Assembly: GCA_029817715.1 (NCBI GenBank)
Contig: JARUPY010000083.1
Location: 1-64,000, forward strand
Direction of reading: 5' to 3'
DNA: 64,000 nucleotides
Origin: Melastoma dodecandrum
Taxonomy: Eukaryota > Streptophyta > Magnoliopsida > Myrtales > Melastomataceae
The position numbers were made by a program, and so were the translations under genes. The notes under the pieces are model-generated. The model did no database searches, was not told the origin of the DNA, and was given only the letters and a program-made list of their open reading frames with translations. Below, in pieces: positions 12,101 to 25,999 of the stretch (position 1 is its first letter; every line of letters starts with the position of its first letter).

Positions 12101-15100
12101 CTTCCGAACTTGCATTTTCCGAAGCCTAGATGATCCCCAAATGCTTCCCAAACTATTCAAAATTGGAGTTCTACATGTGACATTCGGGTCCCATTCGTTA
12201 GCACAATGAGGAACCCCGCGCACAACTTACGCAAGGTTGTGCATCCCGCATGCTCCGAACCTTGGTGCTTCCGAACTTGCATTTTCCGAAGCCTAGATGA
12301 TCCCCAAATGCTTCCCAAACTATTCAAAATTGGAGTTCTACATGTGACATTCGGGTCCCATTCGTTAGCACAATGAGGAACCCCGCGCACAACTTACGCA
12401 AGGTTGTGCATCCCGCATGCTCCGAACCTTGGTGCTTCCGAACTTGCATTTTCCGAAGCCTAGATGATCCCCAAATGCTTCCCAAACTATTCAAAATTGG
12501 AGTTCTACATGTGACATTCGGGTCCCATTCGTTAGCACAATGAGGAACCCCGCGCACAACTTACGCAAGGTTGTGCATCCCGCATGCTCCGAACCTTGGT
12601 GCTTCCGAACTTGCATTTTCCGAAGCCTAGATGATCCCCAAATGCTTCCCAAACTATTCAAAATTGGAGTTCTACATGTGACATTCGGGTCCCATTCGTT
12701 AGCACAATGAGGAACCCCGCGCACAACTTACGCAAGGTTGTGCATCCCGCATGCTCCGAACCTTGGTGCTTCCGAACTTGCATTTTCCGAAGCCTAGATG
12801 ATCCCCAAATGCTTCCCAAACTATTCAAAATTGGAGTTCTACATGTGACATTCGGGTCCCATTCGTTAGCACAATGAGGAACCCCGCGCACAACTTACGC
12901 AAGGTTGTGCATCCCGCATGCTCCGAACCTTGGTGCTTCCGAACTTGCATTTTCCGAAGCCTAGATGATCCCCAAATGCTTCCCAAACTATTCAAAATTG
13001 GAGTTCTACATGTGACATTCGGGTCCCATTCGTTAGCACAATGAGGAACCCCGCGCACAACTTACGCAAGGTTGTGCATCCCGCATGCTCCGAACCTTGG
13101 TGCTTCCGAACTTGCATTTTCCGAAGCCTAGATGATCCCCAAATGCTTCCCAAACTATTCAAAATTGGAGTTCTACATGTGACATTCGGGTCCCATTCGT
13201 TAGCACAATGAGGAACCCCGCGCACAACTTACGCAAGGTTGTGCATCCCGCATGCTCCGAACCTTGGTGCTTCCGAACTTGCATTTTCCGAAGCCTAGAT
13301 GATCCCCAAATGCTTCCCAAACTATTCAAAATTGGAGTTCTACATGTGACATTCGGGTCCCATTCGTTAGCACAATGAGGAACCCCGCGCACAACTTACG
13401 CAAGGTTGTGCATCCCGCATGCTCCGAACCTTGGTGCTTCCGAACTTGCATTTTCCGAAGCCTAGATGATCCCCAAATGCTTCCCAAACTATTCAAAATT
13501 GGAGTTCTACATGTGACATTCGGGTCCCATTCGTTAGCACAATGAGGAACCCCGCGCACAACTTACGCAAGGTTGTGCATCCCGCATGCTCCGAACCTTG
13601 GTGCTTCCGAACTTGCATTTTCCGAAGCCTAGATGATCCCCAAATGCTTCCCAAACTATTCAAAATTGGAGTTCTACATGTGACATTCGGGTCCCATTCG
13701 TTAGCACAATGAGGAACCCCGCGCACAACTTACGCAAGGTTGTGCATCCCGCATGCTCCGAACCTTGGTGCTTCCGAACTTGCATTTTCCGAAGCCTAGA
13801 TGATCCCCAAATGCTTCCCAAACTATTCAAAATTGGAGTTCTACATGTGACATTCGGGTCCCATTCGTTAGCACAATGAGGAACCCCGCGCACAACTTAC
13901 GCAAGGTTGTGCATCCCGCATGCTCCGAACCTTGGTGCTTCCGAACTTGCATTTTCCGAAGCCTAGATGATCCCCAAATGCTTCCCAAACTATTCAAAAT
14001 TGGAGTTCTACATGTGACATTCGGGTCCCATTCGTTAGCACAATGAGGAACCCCGCGCACAACTTACGCAAGGTTGTGCATCCCGCATGCTCCGAACCTT
14101 GGTGCTTCCGAACTTGCATTTTCCGAAGCCTAGATGATCCCCAAATGCTTCCCAAACTATTCAAAATTGGAGTTCTACATGTGACATTCGGGTCCCATTC
14201 GTTAGCACAATGAGGAACCCCGCGCACAACTTACGCAAGGTTGTGCATCCCGCATGCTCCGAACCTTGGTGCTTCCGAACTTGCATTTTCCGAAGCCTAG
14301 ATGATCCCCAAATGCTTCCCAAACTATTCAAAATTGGAGTTCTACATGTGACATTCGGGTCCCATTCGTTAGCACAATGAGGAACCCCGCGCACAACTTA
14401 CGCAAGGTTGTGCATCCCGCATGCTCCGAACCTTGGTGCTTCCGAACTTGCATTTTCCGAAGCCTAGATGATCCCCAAATGCTTCCCAAACTATTCAAAA
14501 TTGGAGTTCTACATGTGACATTCGGGTCCCATTCGTTAGCACAATGAGGAACCCCGCGCACAACTTACGCAAGGTTGTGCATCCCGCATGCTCCGAACCT
14601 TGGTGCTTCCGAACTTGCATTTTCCGAAGCCTAGATGATCCCCAAATGCTTCCCAAACTATTCAAAATTGGAGTTCTACATGTGACATTCGGGTCCCATT
14701 CGTTAGCACAATGAGGAACCCCGCGCACAACTTACGCAAGGTTGTGCATCCCGCATGCTCCGAACCTTGGTGCTTCCGAACTTGCATTTTCCGAAGCCTA
14801 GATGATCCCCAAATGCTTCCCAAACTATTCAAAATTGGAGTTCTACATGTGACATTCGGGTCCCATTCGTTAGCACAATGAGGAACCCCGCGCACAACTT
14901 ACGCAAGGTTGTGCATCCCGCATGCTCCGAACCTTGGTGCTTCCGAACTTGCATTTTCCGAAGCCTAGATGATCCCCAAATGCTTCCCAAACTATTCAAA
15001 ATTGGAGTTCTACATGTGACATTCGGGTCCCATTCGTTAGCACAATGAGGAACCCCGCGCACAACTTACGCAAGGTTGTGCATCCCGCATGCTCCGAACC

Positions 15101-16515
15101 TTGGTGCTTCCGAACTTGCATTTTCCGAAGCCTAGATGATCCCCAAATGCTTCCCAAACTATTCAAAATTGGAGTTCTACATGTGACATTCGGGTCCCAT
15201 TCGTTAGCACAATGAGGAACCCCGCGCACAACTTACGCAAGGTTGTGCATCCCGCATGCTCCGAACCTTGGTGCTTCCGAACTTGCATTTTCCGAAGCCT
15301 AGATGATCCCCAAATGCTTCCCAAACTATTCAAAATTGGAGTTCTACATGTGACATTCGGGTCCCATTCGTTAGCACAATGAGGAACCCCGCGCACAACT
15401 TACGCAAGGTTGTGCATCCCGCATGCTCCGAACCTTGGTGCTTCCGAACTTGCATTTTCCGAAGCCTAGATGATCCCCAAATGCTTCCCAAACTATTCAA
15501 AATTGGAGTTCTACATGTGACATTCGGGTCCCATTCGTTAGCACAATGAGGAACCCCGCGCACAACTTACGCAAGGTTGTGCATCCCGCATGCTCCGAAC
15601 CTTGGTGCTTCCGAACTTGCATTTTCCGAAGCCTAGATGATCCCCAAATGCTTCCCAAACTATTCAAAATTGGAGTTCTACATGTGACATTCGGGTCCCA
15701 TTCGTTAGCACAATGAGGAACCCCGCGCACAACTTACGCAAGGTTGTGCATCCCGCATGCTCCGAACCTTGGTGCTTCCGAACTTGCATTTTCCGAAGCC
15801 TAGATGATCCCCAAATGCTTCCCAAACTATTCAAAATTGGAGTTCTACATGTGACATTCGGGTCCCATTCGTTAGCACAATGAGGAACCCCGCGCACAAC
15901 TTACGCAAGGTTGTGCATCCCGCATGCTCCGAACCTTGGTGCTTCCGAACTTGCATTTTCCGAAGCCTAGATGATCCCCAAATGCTTCCCAAACTATTCA
16001 AAATTGGAGTTCTACATGTGACATTCGGGTCCCATTCGTTAGCACAATGAGGAACCCCGCGCACAACTTACGCAAGGTTGTGCATCCCGCATGCTCCGAA
16101 CCTTGGTGCTTCCGAACTTGCATTTTCCGAAGCCTAGATGATCCCCAAATGCTTCCCAAACTATTCAAAATTGGAGTTCTACATGTGACATTCGGGTCCC
16201 ATTCGTTAGCACAATGAGGAACCCCGCGCACAACTTACGCAAGGTTGTGCATCCCGCATGCTCCGAACCTTGGTGCTTCCGAACTTGCATTTTCCGAAGC
16301 CTAGATGATCCCCAAATGCTTCCCAAACTATTCAAAATTGGAGTTCTACATGTGACATTCGGGTCCCATTCGTTAGCACAATGAGGAACCCCGCGCACAA
16401 CTTACGCAAGGTTGTGCATCCCGCATGCTCCGAACCTTGGTGCTTCCGAACTTGCATTTTCCGAAGCCTAGATGATCCCCAAATGCTTCCCAAACTATTC
16501 AAAATTGGAGTTCTA

Positions 16516-16521
16516 CACGTG
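16516..16521. other. CACGTG variant unit, copy 1
   Basis: A T-to-C change creates the palindrome CACGTG in place of CATGTG, adding one CpG. The same change appears 27 and 31 units downstream, exactly in phase, so the three probably derive from one event spread by segmental duplication. Confidence 0.9.
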
Positions 16522-19500
16522 ACATTCGGGTCCCATTCGTTAGCACAATGAGGAACCCCGCGCACAACTTACGCAAGGTTGTGCATCCCGCATGCTCCGA
16601 ACCTTGGTGCTTCCGAACTTGCATTTTCCGAAGCCTAGATGATCCCCAAATGCTTCCCAAACTATTCAAAATTGGAGTTCTACATGTGACATTCGGGTCC
16701 CATTCGTTAGCACAATGAGGAACCCCGCGCACAACTTACGCAAGGTTGTGCATCCCGCATGCTCCGAACCTTGGTGCTTCCGAACTTGCATTTTCCGAAG
16801 CCTAGATGATCCCCAAATGCTTCCCAAACTATTCAAAATTGGAGTTCTACATGTGACATTCGGGTCCCATTCGTTAGCACAATGAGGAACCCCGCGCACA
16901 ACTTACGCAAGGTTGTGCATCCCGCATGCTCCGAACCTTGGTGCTTCCGAACTTGCATTTTCCGAAGCCTAGATGATCCCCAAATGCTTCCCAAACTATT
17001 CAAAATTGGAGTTCTACATGTGACATTCGGGTCCCATTCGTTAGCACAATGAGGAACCCCGCGCACAACTTACGCAAGGTTGTGCATCCCGCATGCTCCG
17101 AACCTTGGTGCTTCCGAACTTGCATTTTCCGAAGCCTAGATGATCCCCAAATGCTTCCCAAACTATTCAAAATTGGAGTTCTACATGTGACATTCGGGTC
17201 CCATTCGTTAGCACAATGAGGAACCCCGCGCACAACTTACGCAAGGTTGTGCATCCCGCATGCTCCGAACCTTGGTGCTTCCGAACTTGCATTTTCCGAA
17301 GCCTAGATGATCCCCAAATGCTTCCCAAACTATTCAAAATTGGAGTTCTACATGTGACATTCGGGTCCCATTCGTTAGCACAATGAGGAACCCCGCGCAC
17401 AACTTACGCAAGGTTGTGCATCCCGCATGCTCCGAACCTTGGTGCTTCCGAACTTGCATTTTCCGAAGCCTAGATGATCCCCAAATGCTTCCCAAACTAT
17501 TCAAAATTGGAGTTCTACATGTGACATTCGGGTCCCATTCGTTAGCACAATGAGGAACCCCGCGCACAACTTACGCAAGGTTGTGCATCCCGCATGCTCC
17601 GAACCTTGGTGCTTCCGAACTTGCATTTTCCGAAGCCTAGATGATCCCCAAATGCTTCCCAAACTATTCAAAATTGGAGTTCTACATGTGACATTCGGGT
17701 CCCATTCGTTAGCACAATGAGGAACCCCGCGCACAACTTACGCAAGGTTGTGCATCCCGCATGCTCCGAACCTTGGTGCTTCCGAACTTGCATTTTCCGA
17801 AGCCTAGATGATCCCCAAATGCTTCCCAAACTATTCAAAATTGGAGTTCTACATGTGACATTCGGGTCCCATTCGTTAGCACAATGAGGAACCCCGCGCA
17901 CAACTTACGCAAGGTTGTGCATCCCGCATGCTCCGAACCTTGGTGCTTCCGAACTTGCATTTTCCGAAGCCTAGATGATCCCCAAATGCTTCCCAAACTA
18001 TTCAAAATTGGAGTTCTACATGTGACATTCGGGTCCCATTCGTTAGCACAATGAGGAACCCCGCGCACAACTTACGCAAGGTTGTGCATCCCGCATGCTC
18101 CGAACCTTGGTGCTTCCGAACTTGCATTTTCCGAAGCCTAGATGATCCCCAAATGCTTCCCAAACTATTCAAAATTGGAGTTCTACATGTGACATTCGGG
18201 TCCCATTCGTTAGCACAATGAGGAACCCCGCGCACAACTTACGCAAGGTTGTGCATCCCGCATGCTCCGAACCTTGGTGCTTCCGAACTTGCATTTTCCG
18301 AAGCCTAGATGATCCCCAAATGCTTCCCAAACTATTCAAAATTGGAGTTCTACATGTGACATTCGGGTCCCATTCGTTAGCACAATGAGGAACCCCGCGC
18401 ACAACTTACGCAAGGTTGTGCATCCCGCATGCTCCGAACCTTGGTGCTTCCGAACTTGCATTTTCCGAAGCCTAGATGATCCCCAAATGCTTCCCAAACT
18501 ATTCAAAATTGGAGTTCTACATGTGACATTCGGGTCCCATTCGTTAGCACAATGAGGAACCCCGCGCACAACTTACGCAAGGTTGTGCATCCCGCATGCT
18601 CCGAACCTTGGTGCTTCCGAACTTGCATTTTCCGAAGCCTAGATGATCCCCAAATGCTTCCCAAACTATTCAAAATTGGAGTTCTACATGTGACATTCGG
18701 GTCCCATTCGTTAGCACAATGAGGAACCCCGCGCACAACTTACGCAAGGTTGTGCATCCCGCATGCTCCGAACCTTGGTGCTTCCGAACTTGCATTTTCC
18801 GAAGCCTAGATGATCCCCAAATGCTTCCCAAACTATTCAAAATTGGAGTTCTACATGTGACATTCGGGTCCCATTCGTTAGCACAATGAGGAACCCCGCG
18901 CACAACTTACGCAAGGTTGTGCATCCCGCATGCTCCGAACCTTGGTGCTTCCGAACTTGCATTTTCCGAAGCCTAGATGATCCCCAAATGCTTCCCAAAC
19001 TATTCAAAATTGGAGTTCTACATGTGACATTCGGGTCCCATTCGTTAGCACAATGAGGAACCCCGCGCACAACTTACGCAAGGTTGTGCATCCCGCATGC
19101 TCCGAACCTTGGTGCTTCCGAACTTGCATTTTCCGAAGCCTAGATGATCCCCAAATGCTTCCCAAACTATTCAAAATTGGAGTTCTACATGTGACATTCG
19201 GGTCCCATTCGTTAGCACAATGAGGAACCCCGCGCACAACTTACGCAAGGTTGTGCATCCCGCATGCTCCGAACCTTGGTGCTTCCGAACTTGCATTTTC
19301 CGAAGCCTAGATGATCCCCAAATGCTTCCCAAACTATTCAAAATTGGAGTTCTACATGTGACATTCGGGTCCCATTCGTTAGCACAATGAGGAACCCCGC
19401 GCACAACTTACGCAAGGTTGTGCATCCCGCATGCTCCGAACCTTGGTGCTTCCGAACTTGCATTTTCCGAAGCCTAGATGATCCCCAAATGCTTCCCAAA

Positions 19501-21024
19501 CTATTCAAAATTGGAGTTCTACATGTGACATTCGGGTCCCATTCGTTAGCACAATGAGGAACCCCGCGCACAACTTACGCAAGGTTGTGCATCCCGCATG
19601 CTCCGAACCTTGGTGCTTCCGAACTTGCATTTTCCGAAGCCTAGATGATCCCCAAATGCTTCCCAAACTATTCAAAATTGGAGTTCTACATGTGACATTC
19701 GGGTCCCATTCGTTAGCACAATGAGGAACCCCGCGCACAACTTACGCAAGGTTGTGCATCCCGCATGCTCCGAACCTTGGTGCTTCCGAACTTGCATTTT
19801 CCGAAGCCTAGATGATCCCCAAATGCTTCCCAAACTATTCAAAATTGGAGTTCTACATGTGACATTCGGGTCCCATTCGTTAGCACAATGAGGAACCCCG
19901 CGCACAACTTACGCAAGGTTGTGCATCCCGCATGCTCCGAACCTTGGTGCTTCCGAACTTGCATTTTCCGAAGCCTAGATGATCCCCAAATGCTTCCCAA
20001 ACTATTCAAAATTGGAGTTCTACATGTGACATTCGGGTCCCATTCGTTAGCACAATGAGGAACCCCGCGCACAACTTACGCAAGGTTGTGCATCCCGCAT
20101 GCTCCGAACCTTGGTGCTTCCGAACTTGCATTTTCCGAAGCCTAGATGATCCCCAAATGCTTCCCAAACTATTCAAAATTGGAGTTCTACATGTGACATT
20201 CGGGTCCCATTCGTTAGCACAATGAGGAACCCCGCGCACAACTTACGCAAGGTTGTGCATCCCGCATGCTCCGAACCTTGGTGCTTCCGAACTTGCATTT
20301 TCCGAAGCCTAGATGATCCCCAAATGCTTCCCAAACTATTCAAAATTGGAGTTCTACATGTGACATTCGGGTCCCATTCGTTAGCACAATGAGGAACCCC
20401 GCGCACAACTTACGCAAGGTTGTGCATCCCGCATGCTCCGAACCTTGGTGCTTCCGAACTTGCATTTTCCGAAGCCTAGATGATCCCCAAATGCTTCCCA
20501 AACTATTCAAAATTGGAGTTCTACATGTGACATTCGGGTCCCATTCGTTAGCACAATGAGGAACCCCGCGCACAACTTACGCAAGGTTGTGCATCCCGCA
20601 TGCTCCGAACCTTGGTGCTTCCGAACTTGCATTTTCCGAAGCCTAGATGATCCCCAAATGCTTCCCAAACTATTCAAAATTGGAGTTCTACATGTGACAT
20701 TCGGGTCCCATTCGTTAGCACAATGAGGAACCCCGCGCACAACTTACGCAAGGTTGTGCATCCCGCATGCTCCGAACCTTGGTGCTTCCGAACTTGCATT
20801 TTCCGAAGCCTAGATGATCCCCAAATGCTTCCCAAACTATTCAAAATTGGAGTTCTACATGTGACATTCGGGTCCCATTCGTTAGCACAATGAGGAACCC
20901 CGCGCACAACTTACGCAAGGTTGTGCATCCCGCATGCTCCGAACCTTGGTGCTTCCGAACTTGCATTTTCCGAAGCCTAGATGATCCCCAAATGCTTCCC
21001 AAACTATTCAAAATTGGAGTTCTA

Positions 21025-21030
21025 CACGTG
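21025..21030. other. CACGTG variant unit, copy 2
   Basis: Same change as at 16,516. It lies 4,509 bp (27 x 167) downstream of copy 1. Confidence 0.9.
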
Positions 21031-21692
21031 ACATTCGGGTCCCATTCGTTAGCACAATGAGGAACCCCGCGCACAACTTACGCAAGGTTGTGCATCCCGC
21101 ATGCTCCGAACCTTGGTGCTTCCGAACTTGCATTTTCCGAAGCCTAGATGATCCCCAAATGCTTCCCAAACTATTCAAAATTGGAGTTCTACATGTGACA
21201 TTCGGGTCCCATTCGTTAGCACAATGAGGAACCCCGCGCACAACTTACGCAAGGTTGTGCATCCCGCATGCTCCGAACCTTGGTGCTTCCGAACTTGCAT
21301 TTTCCGAAGCCTAGATGATCCCCAAATGCTTCCCAAACTATTCAAAATTGGAGTTCTACATGTGACATTCGGGTCCCATTCGTTAGCACAATGAGGAACC
21401 CCGCGCACAACTTACGCAAGGTTGTGCATCCCGCATGCTCCGAACCTTGGTGCTTCCGAACTTGCATTTTCCGAAGCCTAGATGATCCCCAAATGCTTCC
21501 CAAACTATTCAAAATTGGAGTTCTACATGTGACATTCGGGTCCCATTCGTTAGCACAATGAGGAACCCCGCGCACAACTTACGCAAGGTTGTGCATCCCG
21601 CATGCTCCGAACCTTGGTGCTTCCGAACTTGCATTTTCCGAAGCCTAGATGATCCCCAAATGCTTCCCAAACTATTCAAAATTGGAGTTCTA

Positions 21693-21698
21693 CACGTG
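21693..21698. other. CACGTG variant unit, copy 3
   Basis: Same change again, 668 bp (4 x 167) downstream of copy 2. Confidence 0.9.
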
Positions 21699-22554
21699 AC
21701 ATTCGGGTCCCATTCGTTAGCACAATGAGGAACCCCGCGCACAACTTACGCAAGGTTGTGCATCCCGCATGCTCCGAACCTTGGTGCTTCCGAACTTGCA
21801 TTTTCCGAAGCCTAGATGATCCCCAAATGCTTCCCAAACTATTCAAAATTGGAGTTCTACATGTGACATTCGGGTCCCATTCGTTAGCACAATGAGGAAC
21901 CCCGCGCACAACTTACGCAAGGTTGTGCATCCCGCATGCTCCGAACCTTGGTGCTTCCGAACTTGCATTTTCCGAAGCCTAGATGATCCCCAAATGCTTC
22001 CCAAACTATTCAAAATTGGAGTTCTACATGTGACATTCGGGTCCCATTCGTTAGCACAATGAGGAACCCCGCGCACAACTTACGCAAGGTTGTGCATCCC
22101 GCATGCTCCGAACCTTGGTGCTTCCGAACTTGCATTTTCCGAAGCCTAGATGATCCCCAAATGCTTCCCAAACTATTCAAAATTGGAGTTCTACATGTGA
22201 CATTCGGGTCCCATTCGTTAGCACAATGAGGAACCCCGCGCACAACTTACGCAAGGTTGTGCATCCCGCATGCTCCGAACCTTGGTGCTTCCGAACTTGC
22301 ATTTTCCGAAGCCTAGATGATCCCCAAATGCTTCCCAAACTATTCAAAATTGGAGTTCTACATGTGACATTCGGGTCCCATTCGTTAGCACAATGAGGAA
22401 CCCCGCGCACAACTTACGCAAGGTTGTGCATCCCGCATTCTCCGAACCTTGGTGCTTCCGAACTTGCATTTTCCGAAGCCTAGATGATCCCCAAATGCTT
22501 CCCAAACTATTCAAAATTGGAGTTCTACATGTGACATTCGGGTCCCATTCGTTA

Positions 22555-22717
22555 GCACAATGAGGAACCCCGCGCACAACTTACGCAAGGTTGTGCATCC
22601 CGCATGCTCCGAACCTTGGTGCTTCCGAACTTGCATTTTCCGAAGCCTAGATGATCCCCAAATGCTTCCCAAACTATTCAAAATTGGAGTTCTACATGTG
22701 ACATTTCCCATTCGTTA
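22555..22717 (+). repeat. 163 bp unit with a 4 bp deletion
   Basis: CGGG is missing from ACATTCGGGTCCC, leaving ACATTTCCC. This is the first clear deletion after the perfect-register core and marks its edge. Confidence 0.88.
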
Positions 22718-25700
22718 GCACAATGAGGAACCCCGCGCACAACTTACGCAAGGTTGTGCATCCCGCATGCTCCGAACCTTGGTGCTTCCGAACTTGCATT
22801 TTCCGAAGCCTAGATGATCCCCAAATGCTTCCCAAACTATTCAAAATTGGAGTTCTACATGTGACATTCGGGTCCCATTCGTTAGCACAATGAGGAACCC
22901 CGCGCACAACTTACGCAAGGTTGTGCATCCCGCATGCTCCGAACCTTGGTGCTTCCGAACTTGCATTTTCCGAAGCCTAGATGATCCCCAAATGCTTCCC
23001 AAACTATTCAAAATTGGAGTTCTACATGTGACATTCGGGTCCCATTCGTTAGCACAATGAGGAACCCCGCGCACAACTTACGCAAGGTTGTGCATCCCGC
23101 ATGCTCCGAACCTTGGTGCTTCCGAACTTGCATTTTCCGAAGCCTAGATGATCCCCAAATGCTTCCCAAACTATTCAAAATTGGAGTTCAACATGTGACA
23201 TTCGGGTCCCATTCGTTAGCACAATGATGAACCCCGCGCACAACTTACGCAAGGTTGTGCATCCCGCATGCTCCGAACCTTGGTGCTTCCGAACTTGCAT
23301 TTTCCGAAGCCTAGATGATCCCCAAATGCTTCCCAAACTATTCAAAATTGGAGTTCTACATGTGACATTCGGGTCCCATTCGTTAGCACAATGAGGAACC
23401 CCGCGCACAACTTACGCAAGGTTGTGCATCCCGCATGCTCCGAACCTTGGTGCTTCCGAACTTGCATTTTCCGAAGCCTAGATGATCCCCAAATGCTTCC
23501 CAAACTATTCAAAATTGGAGTTCTACATGTGACATTCGGGTCCCATTCGTTAGCACAATGAGGAACCCCGCGCACAACTTACGCAAGGTTGTGCATCCCG
23601 CATGCTCCGAACCTTGGTGCTTCCGAACTTGCATTTTCCTAAGCCTAGATGATCCCCAAATGCTTCCCAAACTATTCAAAATTGGAGTTCTACATGTGAC
23701 ATTCGGGTCCCATTCGTTAGCACAATGAGGAACCCCGCGCACAACTTACGCAAGGTTGTGCATCCCGCATGCTCCGAACCTTGGTGCTTCCGAACTTGCA
23801 TTTTCCGAAGCCTAGATGATCCCCAAATGCTTCCCAAACTATTCAAAATTGGAGTTCTACATGTGACATTCGGGTCCCATTCGTTAGCACAATGAGGAAC
23901 CCCGCGCACAACTTACGCAAGGTTGTGCATCCCGCATGCTCCGAACCTTGGTGCTTCCGAACTTGCATTTTCCGAAGCCTAGATGATCCCCAAATGCTTC
24001 CCAAACTATTCAAAATTGGAGTTTTACATGTGACATTCGGGTCCCATTCGTTAGCACAATGAGGAACCCCGCGCACTACTTACGCAAGGTTGTGCATCCC
24101 GCATGCTCCGAACCTTGGTGCTTCCGAACTTGCATTTTCCGAAGCCTAGATGATCCCCAAATGCTTCCCAAACTATTCAAAATTGGAGTTCTACATGTGA
24201 CATTCGGGTCCCATTCGTTAGCACAATGAGGAACCCCGCGCACAACTTACGCAAGGTTGTGCATCCCGCATGCTCCGAACCTTGGTGCTTCCGAACTTGC
24301 ATTTTCCGAAGCCTAGATGATCCCCAAATGCTTCCCAAACTATTCAAAATTGGAGTTCTACATGTGACATTCGGGTCCCATTCGTTAGCCACAATGAGGA
24401 ACCCCGCGCACAACTTACGCAAGGTTGTTCATCCCGCATGCTCCGAACCTTGGTGCTTCCGAACTTGCATTTTCCGAAGCCTAGATGATCCCCAAATGCT
24501 TCCCAAACTATTCAAAATTGGAGTTCTACATGTGACATTCGGGTCCCATTCGTTAGCACAATGAGGAACCCCGCGCACAACCTACGCAAGGTTGTGCATC
24601 CCGCATGCTCCGAACCTTGGTGCTTCCGAACTTGCATTTTCCGAAGCCTAGATGATCCCCAAATGCTTCCCAAACTATTCAAAATTGGAGTTCTACATGT
24701 GACATTCGGGTCCCATTCGTTAGCACAATGAGGAACCCCGCGCACAACTTACGCAAGGTTGTGCATCCCGCATGCTCCGAACCTTGGTGCTTCCGAACTT
24801 TCATTTTCCGAAGCCTAGATGATCCCCAAATGCTTCCCAAACTATTCAAAATTGGATTTCTACATGTGACATTCGGGTCCCATTCGTTAGCACAATGAGG
24901 AACCCCGCGCACAACTTACGCAAGGTTGTGCATCCCGCATGCTCCGAACCTTGGTGCTTCCGAACTTGCATTTTCCGAAGCCTAGATGATCCCCAAATGC
25001 TTCCCAAACTATTCAAAATTGGAGTTCTACATGTGACATTCGGGTCCCATTCGTTAGCACAATGAGGAACCCCGCGCACAACTTACGCAAGGTTGTGCAT
25101 CCCGCATGCTCCGAACCTTGGTGCTTCCGAACTTGCATTTTCCGAAGCCTAGATGATCCCCAAATGCTTCCCAAACTATTCAAAATTGGAGTTCTACATG
25201 TGACATTCGGGTCCCATTCGTTAGCACAATGAGGAACCCCGCGCACAACTTACGCAAGGTTGTGCATCCCGCATGCTCCGAACCTTGGTGCTTCCGAACT
25301 TGCATTTTCCGAAGCCTAGATGATCCCCAAATGCTTCCCAAACTATTCAAAATTGGAGATCTACATGTGACATTCGGGTCCCATTCGTTAGCACAATGAG
25401 GAACCCCGCGCACAACTTACGCAAGGTTGTGCATCCCGCATGCTCCGAACCTTGGTGCTTCCGAACTTGCATTTTCCGAAGCCTAGATGATCCCCAAATG
25501 CTTCCCAAACTATTCAAAATTGGAGTTCTACATGTGACATTCGGGTCCCATTCGTTAGCACAATGAGGAACCCCGCGCACAACTTACGCAAGGTTGTGCA
25601 TCCCGCATGCTCCGAACCTTGGTGCTTCCGAACTTGCATTTTCCGAAGCCTAGATGATCCCCAAATGCTTCCCAAACTATTCAAAATTGGAGTTCTACAT

Positions 25701-25999
25701 GTGACATTCGGGTCCCATTCGTTAGCACAATGAGGAACCCCGCGCACAACTTACGCAAGGTTGTGCATCCCGCATGCTCCGAACCTTGGTGCTTCCGAAC
25801 TTGCATTTTCCGAAGCCTAGATGATCCCCAAATGCTTCCCAAACTATTCAAAATTGGAGTTCTACATGTGACATTCGGGTCCCATTCGTTAGCACAATGA
25901 GGAACCCCGCGCACAACTTACGCAAGGTTGTGCATCCCGCATGCTCCGAACCTTGGTGCTTCCGAACTTGCATTTTCCGAAGCCTAGATGATCCCCAAA

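Larger units (their letters stand above)
9151..22343 (+). repeat. Perfect-register core of 79 type A units
   Basis: This 13,193 bp stretch is exactly 79 x 167 bp with no indel. The only differences I see are three units in which ACATGTGAC became ACACGTGAC (near 16,516, 21,025 and 21,693). It is the most homogeneous part of the window and probably the youngest. Confidence 0.92.
1..22436 (+). repeat. Satellite domain 1: homogeneous 167 bp type A array
   Basis: About 134 head-to-tail copies of one 167 bp monomer. Type A is recognised by CCTAGATG, ACATGTGAC, CCCATTCG and CGTTAGC in every unit. Apart from a few indels in the first 9.1 kb and three T-to-C changes, I see no difference between units. 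The block begins before position 1, so its true length is unknown. Such uniformity is what recent amplification or very active unequal exchange produces; a collapsed or artificially extended assembly is an alternative. No gene, transposon or orientation switch interrupts it. A centromeric role is inferred only from monomer length and array size. Confidence 0.97.

Noticed and set aside
294..22410. Recurrent 77-residue open frame on the minus strand in each type A unit
   Set aside because: It repeats every 167 bp and overlaps its neighbour in another frame, as expected of a repeat whose length is not divisible by three. No start context, domain or codon signal supports a protein.
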